Positions 15,235 to 29,583 of a stretch of DNA of 64,000 bases are shown in pieces. The stretch spans positions 40,198-104,197 of the forward strand of contig JALNQF010000154.1 in NCBI GenBank assembly GCA_028456385.1. Reading direction: 5' to 3'. The DNA comes from Ophiosphaerella korrae. Taxonomy: Eukaryota; Ascomycota; Dothideomycetes; Pleosporales; Phaeosphaeriaceae. The position numbers and the translations under genes are program-made. The notes beneath the pieces were generated by a model. It had not been told where the DNA came from, made no database searches, and saw only the letters and a program-made list of their open reading frames with translations. The number at the start of each line of letters is the position of its first letter. Position 1 is the first letter of the stretch.

Positions 15235-18010
15235 CTTTATTAATAATATATAGTCTTAGGCCTCTTCTACTTTTACTTTATTCTTTAATTTTAGATACTT
15301 ATAGGCTCTTCTACGTTTCTTCTCTAGCTTAAGTAGAATATCTAGGTTATTAACGTTAGTAAGCCTTTAGCACTTTAGAGTTATTAGGGATTTCTATACT
15401 AGAGACTAAGAACTTCTTACTACTTCTCTTTCTAACTTATTAAGCCTAGATAAGGCTATACTAAGTTCTTTAACTCTATCCTTATAAGAATATATATACT
15501 TCTATATCTCTTAATAAACGTTTTTATATTAATAAAATAAGTTTATATAGTACTAGTTATTACTAGCTAAAAAGTTATATTACTTATAGAGGTCTCTTAG
15601 CTTATAGGACTCCTAATAGTATATAGATTTATATCTCTTAGATATTAATTTATAAGTATTTAGTCTACTATAGTAAGCTTAAAGATACTAGTAAATTTTA
15701 GTAAGGTACTTTTAAGTTATTATAACTAGGTACTTAGAGGTATCTTTATAAAAATCCTAATAGTATTAGATAGGATATATATATACCTATAGAATAAACT
15801 TAGGCTATAGTATTAGATATTTTACTCTAAGACGCTATTTTAATTAAGTAGAAGATAAGAATAAAGTAAAGAGTAGAGCTATTTTAATTTTAGGTTAAGA
15901 ATATTAAGCTCTTTGCGTACTAGACTACTAATTTATAGAATATTTCCTATAGAGATAGATAAGGAAGTAGATATAGCGTAAGATAAAATACTTAGAGCTA
16001 TTATATTCTAAGCTTAGAATAGTATTTTAAGGGTAAATCTATTTTTTCTAAATATTTAATACCTACTAATAAGGTTAATAGATACTAGAATTATAGAGAT
16101 AGAGTATAGTAGTACTATAACAATACTATTCGCGATCTTTTAGTAAGAATTTCCTAAACTCTACTTTACTACCTTACCTATAGCGCCTATATAAGCTATT
16201 AGCTAATTATAGAATAAGGATAAAGCTAATAAGATAAAACCTTAAATATAGGCTTAATATACTAGAGCCCCTATTAGTCTTAAATTTTTAATAATCTTAG
16301 TATAGAATAAATACTAGTAGGGGCTATAAAGACTTTTAGTAAGAGTAATAGTAAATAAGAAGCCTCTAAATCTATTACTAATAACCTATTAGTCTCTAAC
16401 GCTTAGGTCTATTATTTTAAACTTTAATATATAAAATACTAATTAATAGCTACTATATACTTAACTATTATTTATAAATAGGTAGGCTTACTCTAATTTT
16501 TAAATATAACTAATATAACTCTTACTACACTTAAATATAGTTATTAGAAAGCTTACTTTCTTATTTAACGTAAGATAGAAGTCTAATTCTTTTAAGTAAA
16601 TAGTATTATCTAATATAACTTAAATAACTTTATAAATTTTATTATTTATTTTATATTTATATAAACTTTTTATATATTAGTATTAGTAAGCTAATTTAGT
16701 TAAAGCCTTATAGGAGACTACTATAAGGCCTTTTTAATTCTTAATATTAGCTTTAAGTAGCTTCTCTAGCCTTACGTTCTTTTTATCTAGAGTATTATAG
16801 GTTATATTAATCCTCTCTTTAATTTTTTTTATAATATCTTCTCCTAGTCTCTTTAAGAAAAACTCTCCCTGTATAAAAAGGCGTATATTAAGAATCTAGC
16901 TTTAATCTAAGTATATAAAGTAAGCTTACTTACCTAGAGTCTTATATTTAGACTCTACTTCCTAGAAAAGAGTAATCCTTTATATATTTACTTTATAGTT
17001 ATAGTATCTTTTAAGTAGCTTTTTAATAAAACAACTTTAATTTTAGTAAGTAATAATAAATTATAATAGTGTTTAATAACTTATACACTAAAGCTAATCT
17101 TTTTAACTCTTCTTTTCTAAATTCTATTAAGCTATACTAAAGAATAGTAGTTATTACCTACTAGCGCTACCTAGCCTTTTACTATTCTTACTAAGAGCTA
17201 AGGTTACTTTTAAGCTTATTATACTTCTATTTTAAAGATAGTAGGAGAGACTCTAGTAATTATACCTTTTAAGAGTTTATACTATTACTATAAGTAGAAA
17301 GACTACTCTTATCTTTAATATTAGCCTACGTTTATATATTTATTTCCTAGTCTTTGTTAGTATATAATAGCTAATACCTAACCTCTTTAAGCTTAGCTTC
17401 TAAGTCTTTAACCTAATTTTTAAGGCATATAACTATCCTCCTTATTTTTATATTAATACTTATAAGTCTTTTATTCTTATTTTTAATCTAGACGTTTAAT
17501 TTATTAAGCTCGCGATATCTAGTTTAGTATATAAGTAGATCGTCCTTTAAACACTATAATTACCCTTTAAGATTTTTATACTTAGTATTTTCTTAGCAAA
17601 AGATCTTAATTTCCTAGCCTATAGCTTTATTTACTTTAGTTAATTGTAATAGTTTATAATATTCTATAGAGTATACTTTCTTAAACTTCTTTATACTAGA
17701 GCTAAAGAAAGCGTTATAGGTAAGAATCTAGTTATATATAGTTTATACAAGATAACCTATAGTAAGTATACTATTAAGGATATCTATAATATAAGGCTTT
17801 AGAGAGCGCTTAGAGCTATTAGGTATATAGAGTACTATTCTTACCTAAGTATTACTAGCAACCTATAGTAGTATAAGAGTAAATTTAGGTATTATATAGT
17901 AAGATATTACTTAGGTTATTATAGCTATTATTATAATTAGTTATAAAGTAATAGTCTAAGAATATTATAAAAGATAAGATTTATATTAAGCTATAATATT
18001 AGGAGATAAG
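15235..18010 (-). pseudogene. Long coding ghost with coiled-coil character, family unknown
   Basis: Reading the minus strand from about 18.0 kb downwards, one frame stays protein-like for long distances if TAA and TAG are taken as RIP-altered CAA/CAG/TGG codons. It starts with a hydrophobic stretch rich in I and L near 17.9 kb, then a segment containing PNSSKRSLKPYIIDILNS (about 17.83-17.78 kb). A long K/E/L/N-rich stretch typical of coiled coils follows (about 17.65-17.40 kb), then a Q/S-rich part. Later pieces continue in other frames (for example LGEDIIKKIKERIN near 16.8 kb and LEKKRRRAYKYLKLKNKVKVEEA near 15.3 kb), so at least one indel or intron lies between. I do not recognise the family. 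It could be a structural protein of a transposon or a duplicated host gene. The boundaries are approximate. Confidence 0.35.
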
Positions 18011-21000
18011 AGAGTCTACTAGATTCCTTGTTACGTTTATACTACTAGGGTAATAGTTATATCTATAGCGTTTAGAACTTAATAATTACGTAATAAGATT
18101 AAGCTAAGTTTTAAATTATTATACCCTAGCAATAGGTTCTAATTTAACTAGTTATTACTATACTAGTTTTTAGTAGTATTACAAAAATTAGATTATATAT
18201 ACGTAAGTATATACCTCTACTCTAGATTTAAGAGATGCTACTAATAGTCTACTTAACCTCTATAACTAACTTAACCCTCTTATTACTTTTACTTAAAGAA
18301 GATTATTATCACCTAATATAAAATAGAGTATAACTTTATAGTATAGTAAGTAGTATTTTAAAATTATATTCTTAAATATATCTTTTCTAACTCTACCTAT
18401 TTTAAATACTTTATTTCTTAAATTAGAGAAGGGTTTAAAACTAGGCCCTTAAAGGTACTAGGCTTCTTGAATTAGGGGGTAGATTTTAATTCTAAAGGCT
18501 AAGTAATAGATAGTATATATCCTATAATAGGCTAATAGAGAGAGCTCTAGTATTAGTATACTTATAAATTAATAGTACGTGTCTATATTTCTTTATTAAC
18601 TTATTTATTATCTTTTCTTAATAGAGACTCTAGAATTCTTCTATATTTTATCGCTACTATAGCTTATTAATAGTTAAGCTCTATATAATAAGTTAAAAGC
18701 TTACTAGATATAACTCTAACTAGCTACCTATTGTTTAACCTTCTCGATTATCTAGATCTAGTTAAACTAGTACTTAATATTATAGCTAATATACTTAGTA
18801 TACTAAGCGATATAAACTTTAACTAGTCTAGTAGTATTAATCCTACCTTCTTTTTACTAGCTAAACTAGATAATTTTATCTTTAAAATACTCTTAGTAAA
18901 CGATAGTACTTCTATTAAACCTATAGGCGATAAGTAAAGTCTTAGAAAAGCTATCTTATAGCTTAGATATAGTATAGAAGTAAAGCTAGTAAAGATAAAA
19001 GATAGTATAAAAATAATAGATTAGAGACTAATAAAAGTTAAAGAAGCTAAAGAGACTTAAGATATTAAGTATATTAATACTACTCTATTAGGTATATAAA
19101 CTCTTACTAATAATATAAAAGAATTTAATAATAGAAGGAGTAAATTTAAGTAGAATTAAAGAAATTACTTAATAACCTTTAGGAGTACTATAACCTTACG
19201 AATTTAACTACTAGGCGATTAGTTAAGCTAGTTAAATAGATTTTTAGTACTATTACTTAATATATTAACTATAGAACTTATATAGACTTAGCTAAGTAGA
19301 TCTTTATAATAGTAACTTTGTTTTTTAGACTAATTATATTAAATAATTATCTATATTTTCTCTTTCTAGTATAATATATAAGTAGGAGAGTATTACTTAT
19401 AGCTCTAAAAATAGGACAAGATTCTTGTAAAATACTTTAAGAGTCTAGAATTAGGTAGCCTTTATAGTCTAAAGTAGTAGTATAATAGTATAACTATTTA
19501 ATATTAGACTTACCTTTAATCTACAAATATATATAATTCTTGTCACTAAAGAAATTTACTATTAGATCTAGAAAATTATTATAATATTATACTAGGCTAT
19601 AACAAGTATAGGGTTTATCCTATAGCTAGTACTAATATATCTCTAAAGAGTAATACTATTTAGACTACTTATAAGTAGAGTAGTTAGCCTATAAGTAATC
19701 TTCTCTTAAGAAGAATAGAGAAAGTAAAGAAAATACCTACTCTAGATATATCTATTATAGAACAACAAAGAGTATAAGAGAATAGTTAACTTAAGAAAGA
19801 ACTTTAGTACTAATAAAGAAAGTATAGCGCTAGTATATATTTACTTAAAGAGGTTAGGCTTGTAGTTAAATCTCTTTAAGAAGTACTTATAAATTTTAAG
19901 AAGCTAAACTTAGAATTTAAAGATAAAGTAATAGATAAGTAACCTTAGAGAAGCTATTATATTAACAAGTAGATTTATATAATATCTTTAGTATACGTAT
20001 AGATAATATATATCTTAGTATACCTTAAAAGTTAAACTAAGCCTACTTAAGAGGCGTTATTTTAAAATATAAACAATCTAGTTAATCTTTATAGTTATAC
20101 TATAGCTAAGGCCTTATAATATAAAAAAAAGGGCTTAGCTATAAGGAACTAAGGATATAGGTTTTATAGATCGCTTATATAGTTTATTATATATTATCTA
20201 GTAAATAAAAGTAATATAAACCTATTTACTACCTTTTAGCTAACTATAGGCTATTGTAGTAGTAGGATAGAAATAGTTTATATCTATTTTAAATTTAAAA
20301 TACGTTTAGGCCTATAATTAGGACTTTGTAACTAAAATTAGTTTACCTTTAGAAAAATTTTACTTACTACTAATTAATAGTAACTAATTAGGTAATACTA
20401 ATTCTTTATCTTATAGTAGTTAGATTATTTATCTTTAGACCTTACTACGAAAAGGATAGGTTTTAAACTAGATATCTAACTTCTATTATATAAAATTATT
20501 TATTATAGTTACTAGTAATAGTAAATCTTATATATAGGTAACTAGTAAGATAATAATCTATAGAGCTAAGAAACAACGTACTAATATACACTAGTAGTCT
20601 ATAGTTATCCTACTACTAAGTCTAATAGTATAAGATATTCTTTAAAAGCTTAACTTAATTAGAGCTAACTTTATTTAGATAATTACTATATATTAAGAAC
20701 AAATACGTATTAACAAGAGTTTAAAAGATAATATTACTAACATCTTAGTATCTTATAAACTCTTACGCTAAGTAAACAATCTTATAGAATAAAAGATTAC
20801 GTCGCTTAAGTCTCTACTATATAATAGCTATAATAATTTAAGTAATAGGTATATAGAATTCTCTTCTAAAAGCTTTACTAAAGAATAGATAAAAGACTAG
20901 TAAGAAGAGATATCTTATCTTAAATTAGAAAACTATAGGATTTAACTTAAATATAAGGCTAAAATATCTAGAATAGCTAAAGCTACTTAAAAGTACAAAG

Positions 21001-24000
21001 AAGTATTAGTATATACTAGTAATATAGTTATTACTAGTGTAAAAAGGATTATAGAGTTTAAAGCTCTAAAAGAATCTAAGCTAAGTAATTAGAATTATAA
21101 TTCTATAAAGAGCAAGTATATAGAGGCTTAAGATAGGTCTAGGTTCTATCTTCTTATCTAATATATATTAAAATTAAAATTATTTACGCTAAATAGCTTA
21201 CTTTATATTATCTTAACTATAATCTAAAGAATAGATCTTCTCTTAATTAATACTACTTATTATATTAATCTATAGTAGTCTTCGAAGCTCTAAAGAAGCT
21301 TAATTAGGTATTTATCTTCTAATATAGATTATATAACTTTAAGACTTAATACTTAAATAGATAGTAGTAGACGCTAATTTATCTCTATAGTATCTAGACT
21401 ATATAGAGCTTACTACTATTACTTATAAAGTAAGTAGCTTAGAGTAAGAGAAAGAATATTAGAGAGTATATAATTATAATTCTATAGTTACTTAATACTA
21501 TATAATTCCTTAAAGGTAGTAGATAGACGTATAGAAATATATAATACCTAACTATCTTTCTTTCTTGTAAAAGAAATATTCGACTTAGTAAGTTAGGTTT
21601 TATTGTATAGAAGCTACTAATATATATAGAGCGAGTATAGAGGACTATTATTAGGACGATAATAGTAAATCCTTAATAGTAGATGTTAAGGTACTAGGTT
21701 ACGTCCTAGTAACTACAATAGATAAAGGAATTAAGAAGTAAGAAGTCTCTAGAGTGTAGACTCCTAAAAGGTAGCCTAAGGATATAATTAATTTTATATT
21801 ACGTATAGAATTTACGTCTCTTATAGAAATACGTAAGCTATAATAACTTAAACGTAATACTTTATTTACTTATTAAATATTTCTATAGTATAAATTCCTT
21901 ATAATTCCTTAAGATAAAGAATCCTTAGTATAGAGTGTGTAAAATCTTAGCTAACTATAGATAGATTCTAATTACTAATAGTTAATTAATTTAGAGTTTA
22001 ATTATTAATTAGATTAATTAGTTAGTTCCTTTAATTTTAATTTATTAGGGGGTTAGGAGAAGAAGTAGATTTAAATAGATAGAATTATTATTTTTAGCGA
22101 GTATTATGTAAAGTCTATTTATAAGTAGGCTTATTTAGGCTTTATATCTTTGTCCTATTAATTAGATATATATTTATTATGCGTTACTCTTTAAATTTTA
22201 ACTTAGGAAGATAAATTACTTATAACAAAACTACTCTAGGGTTAAATTTATATAGGTTAGTAACTATAAGAATTAGGGTCTAGCCTATAGCCTTAATTCT
22301 AAAAGTAAAATATCTAATTTCGAGCTTAATAATATTAAATAGACTAGCTCTATAGAAGCTATATCTAAAATTAAGCTTTCTAAAATTATTAAGAATCTCT
22401 ATAGCAACTTAAATAATAGAGCTATAGGTACTTAATAATATACTTACTTTATATTACCTACACTTACGCTAACCTATACTTTCTATACTATTACTCTCTT
22501 TACTATATATCTATCCTACTTACTCCCTCCTTAAGCTATATTTATTTACTTAAGTCTTATCTACTATACTCTAAGACTAATTTATTATTCTATATTTATA
22601 GTATCTCTAGCTTTCTATATCTTTAACTTTCTATCTCTTATTTTTTACTCTAAAGATCTACTTATTACTCTAGACTTTCTTAATATATACTACTAAGTTA
22701 TTAAATATTACTCTATCTACTAATATCTATACTATAAGTATACTATCGATCTATATACTACTTATAGGCAGCGTAAGTATATAGTTTAAGAAAAGACTAT
22801 ATTTATAGGCTACGCTTATAACTATTATAGTAGCTATTAACTAGAAACTACTTATACTAGAGTATACCTAGACTCTAGCTATAGAAGTAGCGTATATATA
22901 CTACTAACACAATTAAGCGCCTATAAAAGCTAGTATAGTATAGAACCTTATAGATTAAAGCTTTAACCCCTAGTCTACTTTGTTATTAGCTTATTACTTA
23001 TAGTTAGCTTAAGACCTATCTAATTCTTTTAATTATCCTACCTATCTAACCTTCTAAATACTTAGCTTAAATAGTACGTAGCTCTTAATAGAGAGTATAT
23101 TCTTCTCTAAGCTAATAGTAAGTGTAATTTTTCTTAAATATATTAGAGAAGAGCTAGTTATTAGGGCGCGTAATTTTACTTATTTTAGTACTTACTAGTA
23201 TATATATCTATATATAGATAGAGCCTAATCCTTAATTAAATAAATATATTTTTATATTATTAGTATTTTATAGGAAATAAAAAGTTTAACTAATACCTTA
23301 GAGGCTACCTTAAATTAATAGAATATATATTAGCTAAAAGCTAAAAAAACCTAGCTTTAATATTAGAAAAGTAAATAGCTATTCTATCTCTACTATCTAT
23401 AGATATATTTTAAAAAAGAATAAGAGTACTAAAACTATAAAATTAAATATATAAGAGTATATATAAACTAACTACTAGGCTAGCTTAACTTATACGTTTC
23501 TTATTCTAGTAATTTCGATTTTACTATAACCTAACGCTTAAGACCTTTAGTAAGGACTTAAACTTCTTTAGTTTACGCGATAAGCTTTTTTATATATTCT
23601 TTTACTTCTCTATATACTCTACTTTAGTTAGTTACTTCCTAAAGAAGCCCTATTATAGAGCTTACCTATTTTACTTATTAATCTTATAACACGTTAGTAA
23701 TATATTAACTTCTATAAAGAAAAATATACTCTTAGTAAATATTTTTAAGAAGGTACTCTAGCCTTAATAATATAACTTCCTCCTTTAGAGTAGTTACTAT
23801 AGCGTCTAGAATAAGCTAGGTAGTAAGTTCTCTACAAGATATAACTATAGTTTACTAATAGCCTAAACCTTATATAGTGTTGTTTAGTATATACTCTTAT
23901 AGTAGATATATCGCCTAGTAGTATATATAAGGATAGAAATTATAGTTTAAATTATAGTTAAATAGTTCTATTTTAGCTAGGGGTTAAGATTATAACTATA

Positions 24001-27000
24001 GTTGTAATTAATATTACTACTAGTGTCTAAAGTTTTAGTAGGAGTAGTATAAAGATATATTTAAATTTAATAGGAAATTAATAAAAGTAGTTAGTTGTAT
24101 TCTTAGTAATTAACTAGTAGCTTAAATATATACCTAGGTAGAGGGTAACCTAAGCCCCTTGTAGGGCTATACGTTGCGGCTAAGTATATCTATAAGCGCT
24201 ATACTAGGTAATAGCCTATATAGCTACTAGGATAAATATAAGCTACGCTTTAATCTATTTTTATAATAATCTTACTAGTTTAGAGTTAGTATACTATATA
24301 TTAGGCTACATTTTAGACGCTACCTAGGTCTAAGATATATACTAAGTCTTACTTTCTACTTAATCTATAATATTATCTTAATTAGATATTAATTAAACAA
24401 TATAAGAATATACTATATATTCTATTATATTATTATATAACTTACTAATAACTTTTTAGGATATAGACCTTATTACTAGTAATACTACCTTCTACGAGCT
24501 ACTCTACCCTATAGATAAAGAATTTCTTAACACTATTACTAAGCTAAGTAAAGTATTAAGTAGAATCTAATTATCCTACTATATAATTTATTCTAGCTAG
24601 GATTCCTAGAGCTAGCTTACTATAGATTAAAAGAATACTTAAAAAGTATACTTATTACTTTAGTAGCTTTTTAACTTAAAGTCTAAAGAATATAATAAGC
24701 TAAATTAAGAATAATTAGAACTATACTATAAGTAGAACTATAGTTATTATTTAATCTATAATCTTAATATAGAAGGGTAGGAAAATAAAGTACTTACTAG
24801 TTAGCTTCTTATATTACCTACTATTTTACTAGAAAATAAGACTCTTATCGCCTAAATTAAATAGCTTAAGAAGAAGAAATAGGATATAGAAGAAAATTAT
24901 TAGAGCGCTCTTATTACTACTACTAATTATATTAATACTATAATATAGAAATTAGACAAAACTACTTAGTAGGGCTCTAATTTAATAATAAGAATTACTT
25001 CTCTTCTAATTTAATTAGATAAAGGAAATAAATATCTAAAACTATAAAGAAATAAGGTAAGGCGTAGAAAATAGGAGAGCGCATCTTATAAGGAACTAAA
25101 AGGAGCCTATTTTAGCTTGTACAATAATAAGGAGTAGCCTAAAGAGGACCCTAATATATTACTAGCTTATATAGAGAACTTGTCCCTTTATTACTTTATA
25201 TTAAATTTCTACGTTATTATATTAGTACTTATACTACCCTTCTTATTAAATAAATACCTTTATTCTCCTAGACTAGTTAATTATAAAATATTGTAGAGAC
25301 TATAAAAAGAGCTTACTTACTAGTACTAAAAGGAAGAAGGTAGTATCTACTTTATATAGGAAGTAAAGTATAAGTTAGAAATAATACGTAATACGATAAT
25401 AGTTATTAAGAACTAGAAGGTTAATATTAAAGATAATTTCTAAGCTAAGATTTAAGTACTATAATTAGAAATTATCTAATTTAATATAAGAGACTATAAT
25501 AAGATAATAATTATAAGCTAACTAACTATATTCCTACAATTTTTATAGAGTAGTTAATAATATCGCGTAAATAGTAAGCGCATTAAGAAGCCCCTAAACA
25601 CTACTTTTTTCTATTAATAATACTTTACGTATTTAGTTATAGCTTTATAGCTTATCTAAACTTTAATATACTACTAAATTAGATTGTAATAGAACTTGTG
25701 CTACCCTTTTATAAGATGTAACTCTCTTATCTAAGTTATAATATAACTTAGTACCTATTTCTTACTATTATAATTATATAACAACTAGCCTTTTTAAGTA
25801 ATAAGAGTATATAGTTAGCTTTGTAAACTTAAAGAAGTATAATAATAGTTTTAGATAATCTAGTATATTTTAAGACTAATATTTTTATATACAAGTCTAC
25901 TAATCTATAAAAGGATAAGTAGAGCTATTTCTATATCTTCTTATCTTATACAAGATATTATAAATTAAAAGAAAGTAATAAAAAGAGTAAAGTTATATAA
26001 AAGTAAGGAATAGTTAAGAACTCTAATAGTAGTAGTAAGAAAGCTTAGTTTAGTTAGAGGTTATAGTTTACTACGTAAGGTACTATACTATATAAGCGTA
26101 GCTCTTGCCTATATATTTAAACCTAGCCTTAAGCTAATTTTAGCTACCTAATTTACTTACCTATAATTTTAACGTAATCTTCCTTATATACTAAGATATA
26201 ATTTTAGTATTCCTCTTAACTCTTATATAAACTATCTATACTTAAGTACTAAGGCTTCTAGAAGTTATCTACTACTAGAAAATTAATATATTATAGATAT
26301 AACCTTAAGCGTATACTAATAGTAAAATTAAAATCTTAAAAGGACTCTTAAAAGAGTATCTAGAGGATATATCCTAGTTACGCGTTATTTTAGAGTATAA
26401 TACGCAAGTCTTATATATCTAGAAGCGTACTAGTAATAGTCTCTATAGTAAATATAAAGTACTTAAGATATTATTTAGAAATAAGAGGCGCTAAATAACT
26501 TAGACTAATTAATAGAAAGAAATAACGTTAAAGGCTAGAGCTAAATAACTAGGGCTTAAGTTTTAGCCTTTAGTAGAAGCTTAAGATATAAATAGTCTAA
26601 CACCTAGTCTAAAAGAATAATTAGACTACTTAACTTATAGTTCTAATTCCTCTATTTATATTCTACTAACCCTTTATAAGAAGAGTATATATACTAATAA
26701 GTACTTAGATTATAAATACGCTATAGTAGTATCTTAATTACTTTTTACTCTATCTAGTATCTCTACTACCCTTTTACCTAAGAAAGTAATTATTAGCTAT
26801 ATATCTATATATAGCAATTTATTTCTACTAGTAATAATAGATAACCTATAGCTTATAATATTAAACTCTAGTAGATAGCTATTTATATAAAGAAATCTTA
26901 AATCTTATTATTTTCTTCTCTTTCTTATTATACACCTAGTAGCTAGTAACTTAAAATATTATCTTAGGGGTTATATAGGAAATTTTATCGCGATTAATAA

Positions 27001-28610
27001 AGAAGAGTAGTATTCTAAAAGACCTTATTATAGAATAGTTTCTCTAATTTGTAGTTTAGACTAGAAACTATCTCTTAGATATTAACTTCGCCTTTAGTAA
27101 AGATAGTATATACGTATAGCTTTAGAGCTAAGTATAATTAACAATAGTTTTATATATAAGGCCTTATTTAGTGTAGTATTTTCTTTATAGTAATATAGTT
27201 ATTAGCGAAATTAGCTTTACCTCTATAAGGGACAAACTTTAATTAAAGCTAGCCTACTAGTAAGGGTAGGGCCCTTATATTACTAATTACTAACTAGTAA
27301 TTATATATTTATTATAAATTTAACCTTTATATATATTACTAATTATAATTCTAATAGTTAGTACTTAACTACTTATAGAAGGCGATAGGGCTAAGCACTC
27401 TTACTAATAGGCTAGCTCTAGTTAAAGTTTACTCTTTATAGAGGTAAAGCTAATTTTACTAGTAACTATAGGCGCTACTATTCTTACTAAATTAAGATAG
27501 GTAAAACTATATCGTGTTTAGTACGATTTAGCGTGTTTATTGTCTAAGTAACTTCTAACTTATTTATCTAATAACTATCTTACTCTATTAAGTCCTCTAC
27601 ACTATTTAACCTAGTTGCGCTCTATATAGCCTATTATAGAGTATTACACCTATACTTATACTAAAGCTTTTATAATAGTAGTTAAACGTAGCTAGTATAC
27701 TAAAGTAAAAGCGTAGGCTCTTACTATTTAAGAAGTATCTTACGTCGTAGACTAGTTAATAGATAGATTATAGTATAAGAATAAGTATAACGCTCTTAAG
27801 AAGGATTAGAAAGTCTAGGTTAATTTTACTAATTAGTCTAGGTTTAAGATACGCCTACTAATATTACGTAGTATTTAACTAGAAGGTAAAGTAGACAAAG
27901 AGCTTAAAGTAACTAGGTACTCTAAGAGCGTTCTTTAGTATCGCAAATCTAGCTAGGAATTAGAGTATCTTATATAATAGAATATTAGTCTCCTTATAAA
28001 CAAAGATCTCTATTTAGTAATAAGAAGTAGCTCTATACTTAACTATATTCTCTAACTACAAGCCTTACTATTAATAGGCTAGGGTATATTTTCCTAAGCT
28101 AGAAATAATCTTACTCTAGGTACTAATTTCTATCTCGTTAAATAGAAAGACTTTTAGGTGTTAGTATCTAATTTATTTAAACGTAAAGAACTACTTTATA
28201 AATTCTAGACTTAACTATATATAAGTACTAAAAGGTAAGTATTAATTACTTAGTAAAGCTTTTACCTTTTATTAAAAACCTATTATAGAGTTACTATTAA
28301 AAGATAAGTAGTTTAGGAATATATCTATACCTACGTTTATACCTAAGTAAAGGTAGCGCGCGCGTAATAGTTACAAATACCTATCTAGTAGCTAATAAGA
28401 ATCTATACACTAATATTCTTCTAGCTACTACGCTAGTAACAAATTATGTTAGAAAACTTAAATTATAGATTTATAGCTATAGTTATTAGTAAGATATAAA
28501 TCTAAGAAGAGAGTATAAATAGGCGAGACTGTATATAGGGGCTTAGCCTATACGTTAAATATTCTTAAATTACTATTTTCTACGTACAAAAAGCTATCTA
28601 ATCGTTATTA
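18011..28610. other. Degenerate repeat-derived DNA with weak coding traces
   Basis: Saturated RIP sequence with no identifiable gene. Two stretches on the plus strand read as protein-like in one frame: 19.71-20.01 kb (listed separately) and about 25.1-25.4 kb. Neither shows a motif I can assign. I found no LTR pair, inverted-repeat pair, tRNA or rRNA. Confidence 0.5.
19712..20010 (+). pseudogene. Possible coding ghost, K/E/L-rich
   Basis: One plus-strand frame reads as a charged, leucine-rich protein of about 100 codons, including the stretches RIEKVKKIPTLDISIIEQQ and LINFKKLNLEFKDKVIDK. The stops fall where CAA, CAG or TGG would be expected before RIP. The composition suggests a helical or coiled-coil segment. 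No family is recognised. Because reading stops as Q or W makes any frame look more open, this is a weak call. Confidence 0.22.
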
Positions 28611-29235
28611 CTATTTAGTATATCTACCTCTAGCTTAGATAACTACCTAGCAGCGCTCTCGCATAGACTTAATATACTTTCTATAGTTATTAATCTTAAT
28701 TTTTACTTACTCTTCTATTAGAAATTAACGTACTTCCTTAGCTATCTTTAGAAAGTACTTTTTAACACGATATTTAAGTAGCCTCTAGATATTTTTAATA
28801 GGATTAAGATTAAGTAAATTAGCTAGCTACTACATCTTATAGATCTCTAGAACTTCTTCTATATCTTACGTTATATATAACTTATAGATAGATAAGTTAT
28901 CTTCTATAAAAATAAGCCTCTTCTTAGTATATTAATAGTAGATATCTTGTAAAGTAAGAATAAGAGAGAGAATCTTCTTAATATATACTTTAGAGTTAAT
29001 ATTTCCTTTATTCTAGTCCTTCTTAATAAAGACTAAAGGCCCTTTTATATTAAAAGATATAATAGACTAAACTATCTAAGCTAAAAATTTCTTAAATTTT
29101 AGAACATAATATACTAGAAGTACTTTTCTACTCTTTTTATAACGTAAACCTTACCTTAGCTTACCTAAGTAGATATCTTATTACTTTAGCTAACATCCCT
29201 CTATTAGTCTTCTATCTAATCTAAGTATTTTTATC
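28611..29235 (-). pseudogene. Tc1/mariner-type transposase, C-terminal catalytic part, RIP-destroyed
   Basis: On the minus strand a single frame runs from about 29.23 kb to a TAG at 28,613-28,611. It carries the hallmarks of a Tc1 family DDE transposase. KGPLVFIKKD precedes a motif reading KRLIFIEDN, whose Asp codon is at 28,901-28,899 (the family form is the second catalytic Asp in a ...EDN motif). About 105 bp further on is LNLNPIKNI, matching the family's SPDLNPIENIW. The third catalytic Glu has become Lys (AAA at 28,796-28,794), a G-to-A change. The tail RKYIKSMRERC is typical of the C-terminus. Stops replace Trp and Gln codons. The N-terminal DNA-binding part should lie at about 29.24-29.52 kb but cannot be read reliably. 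No convincing terminal inverted repeats were found. Confidence 0.75.
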
Positions 29236-29560
29236 TATTTATACTACTACCTTGTATTACGTTAATAATTTATTAAATACCCTATATCTAGCATCTAGTT
29301 TTAACGTAATCTATAGGATTATTTGTAGTTAGTGCGCTAGCACGCCTATACTAAGTTCTTAGTAAGTAAAAGCTCTAAATTCTCTACGTACACAGCCTAC
29401 TACTCTACACTTAATTCTTACTACAGACGCATAGTACGTAAATATTACTAGGTATATCTTTTAATAACGTTAGCTTTTACTAGCTTAACTTTACGTAATG
29501 TGTTTAATACTTTTTACGCTAATCTAGTACTAAGTCTAAGTAACCTATTATATATATATA
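29236..29560 (-). other. Probable N-terminal region of the Tc1-like ghost
   Basis: This stretch lies directly upstream of the transposase ghost on the minus strand, where the helix-turn-helix DNA-binding domain of a Tc1 transposase would be. Codon-like K/R-rich text is visible, but the frame is lost and no motif can be assigned. The extent is inferred from the normal length of the family only. Confidence 0.3.
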
Positions 29561-29583
29561 AATACTTCTTATTAAGAAGTATT
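29561..29583. repeat. 23-bp near-perfect palindrome
   Basis: AATACTTCTTA is followed by a single centre base and its inverted copy, so the stretch reads almost identically on both strands. It sits just upstream of the Tc1-like transposase ghost. It could be part of a decayed terminal inverted repeat, but no partner was found on the other side of the ghost. Confidence 0.5.
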
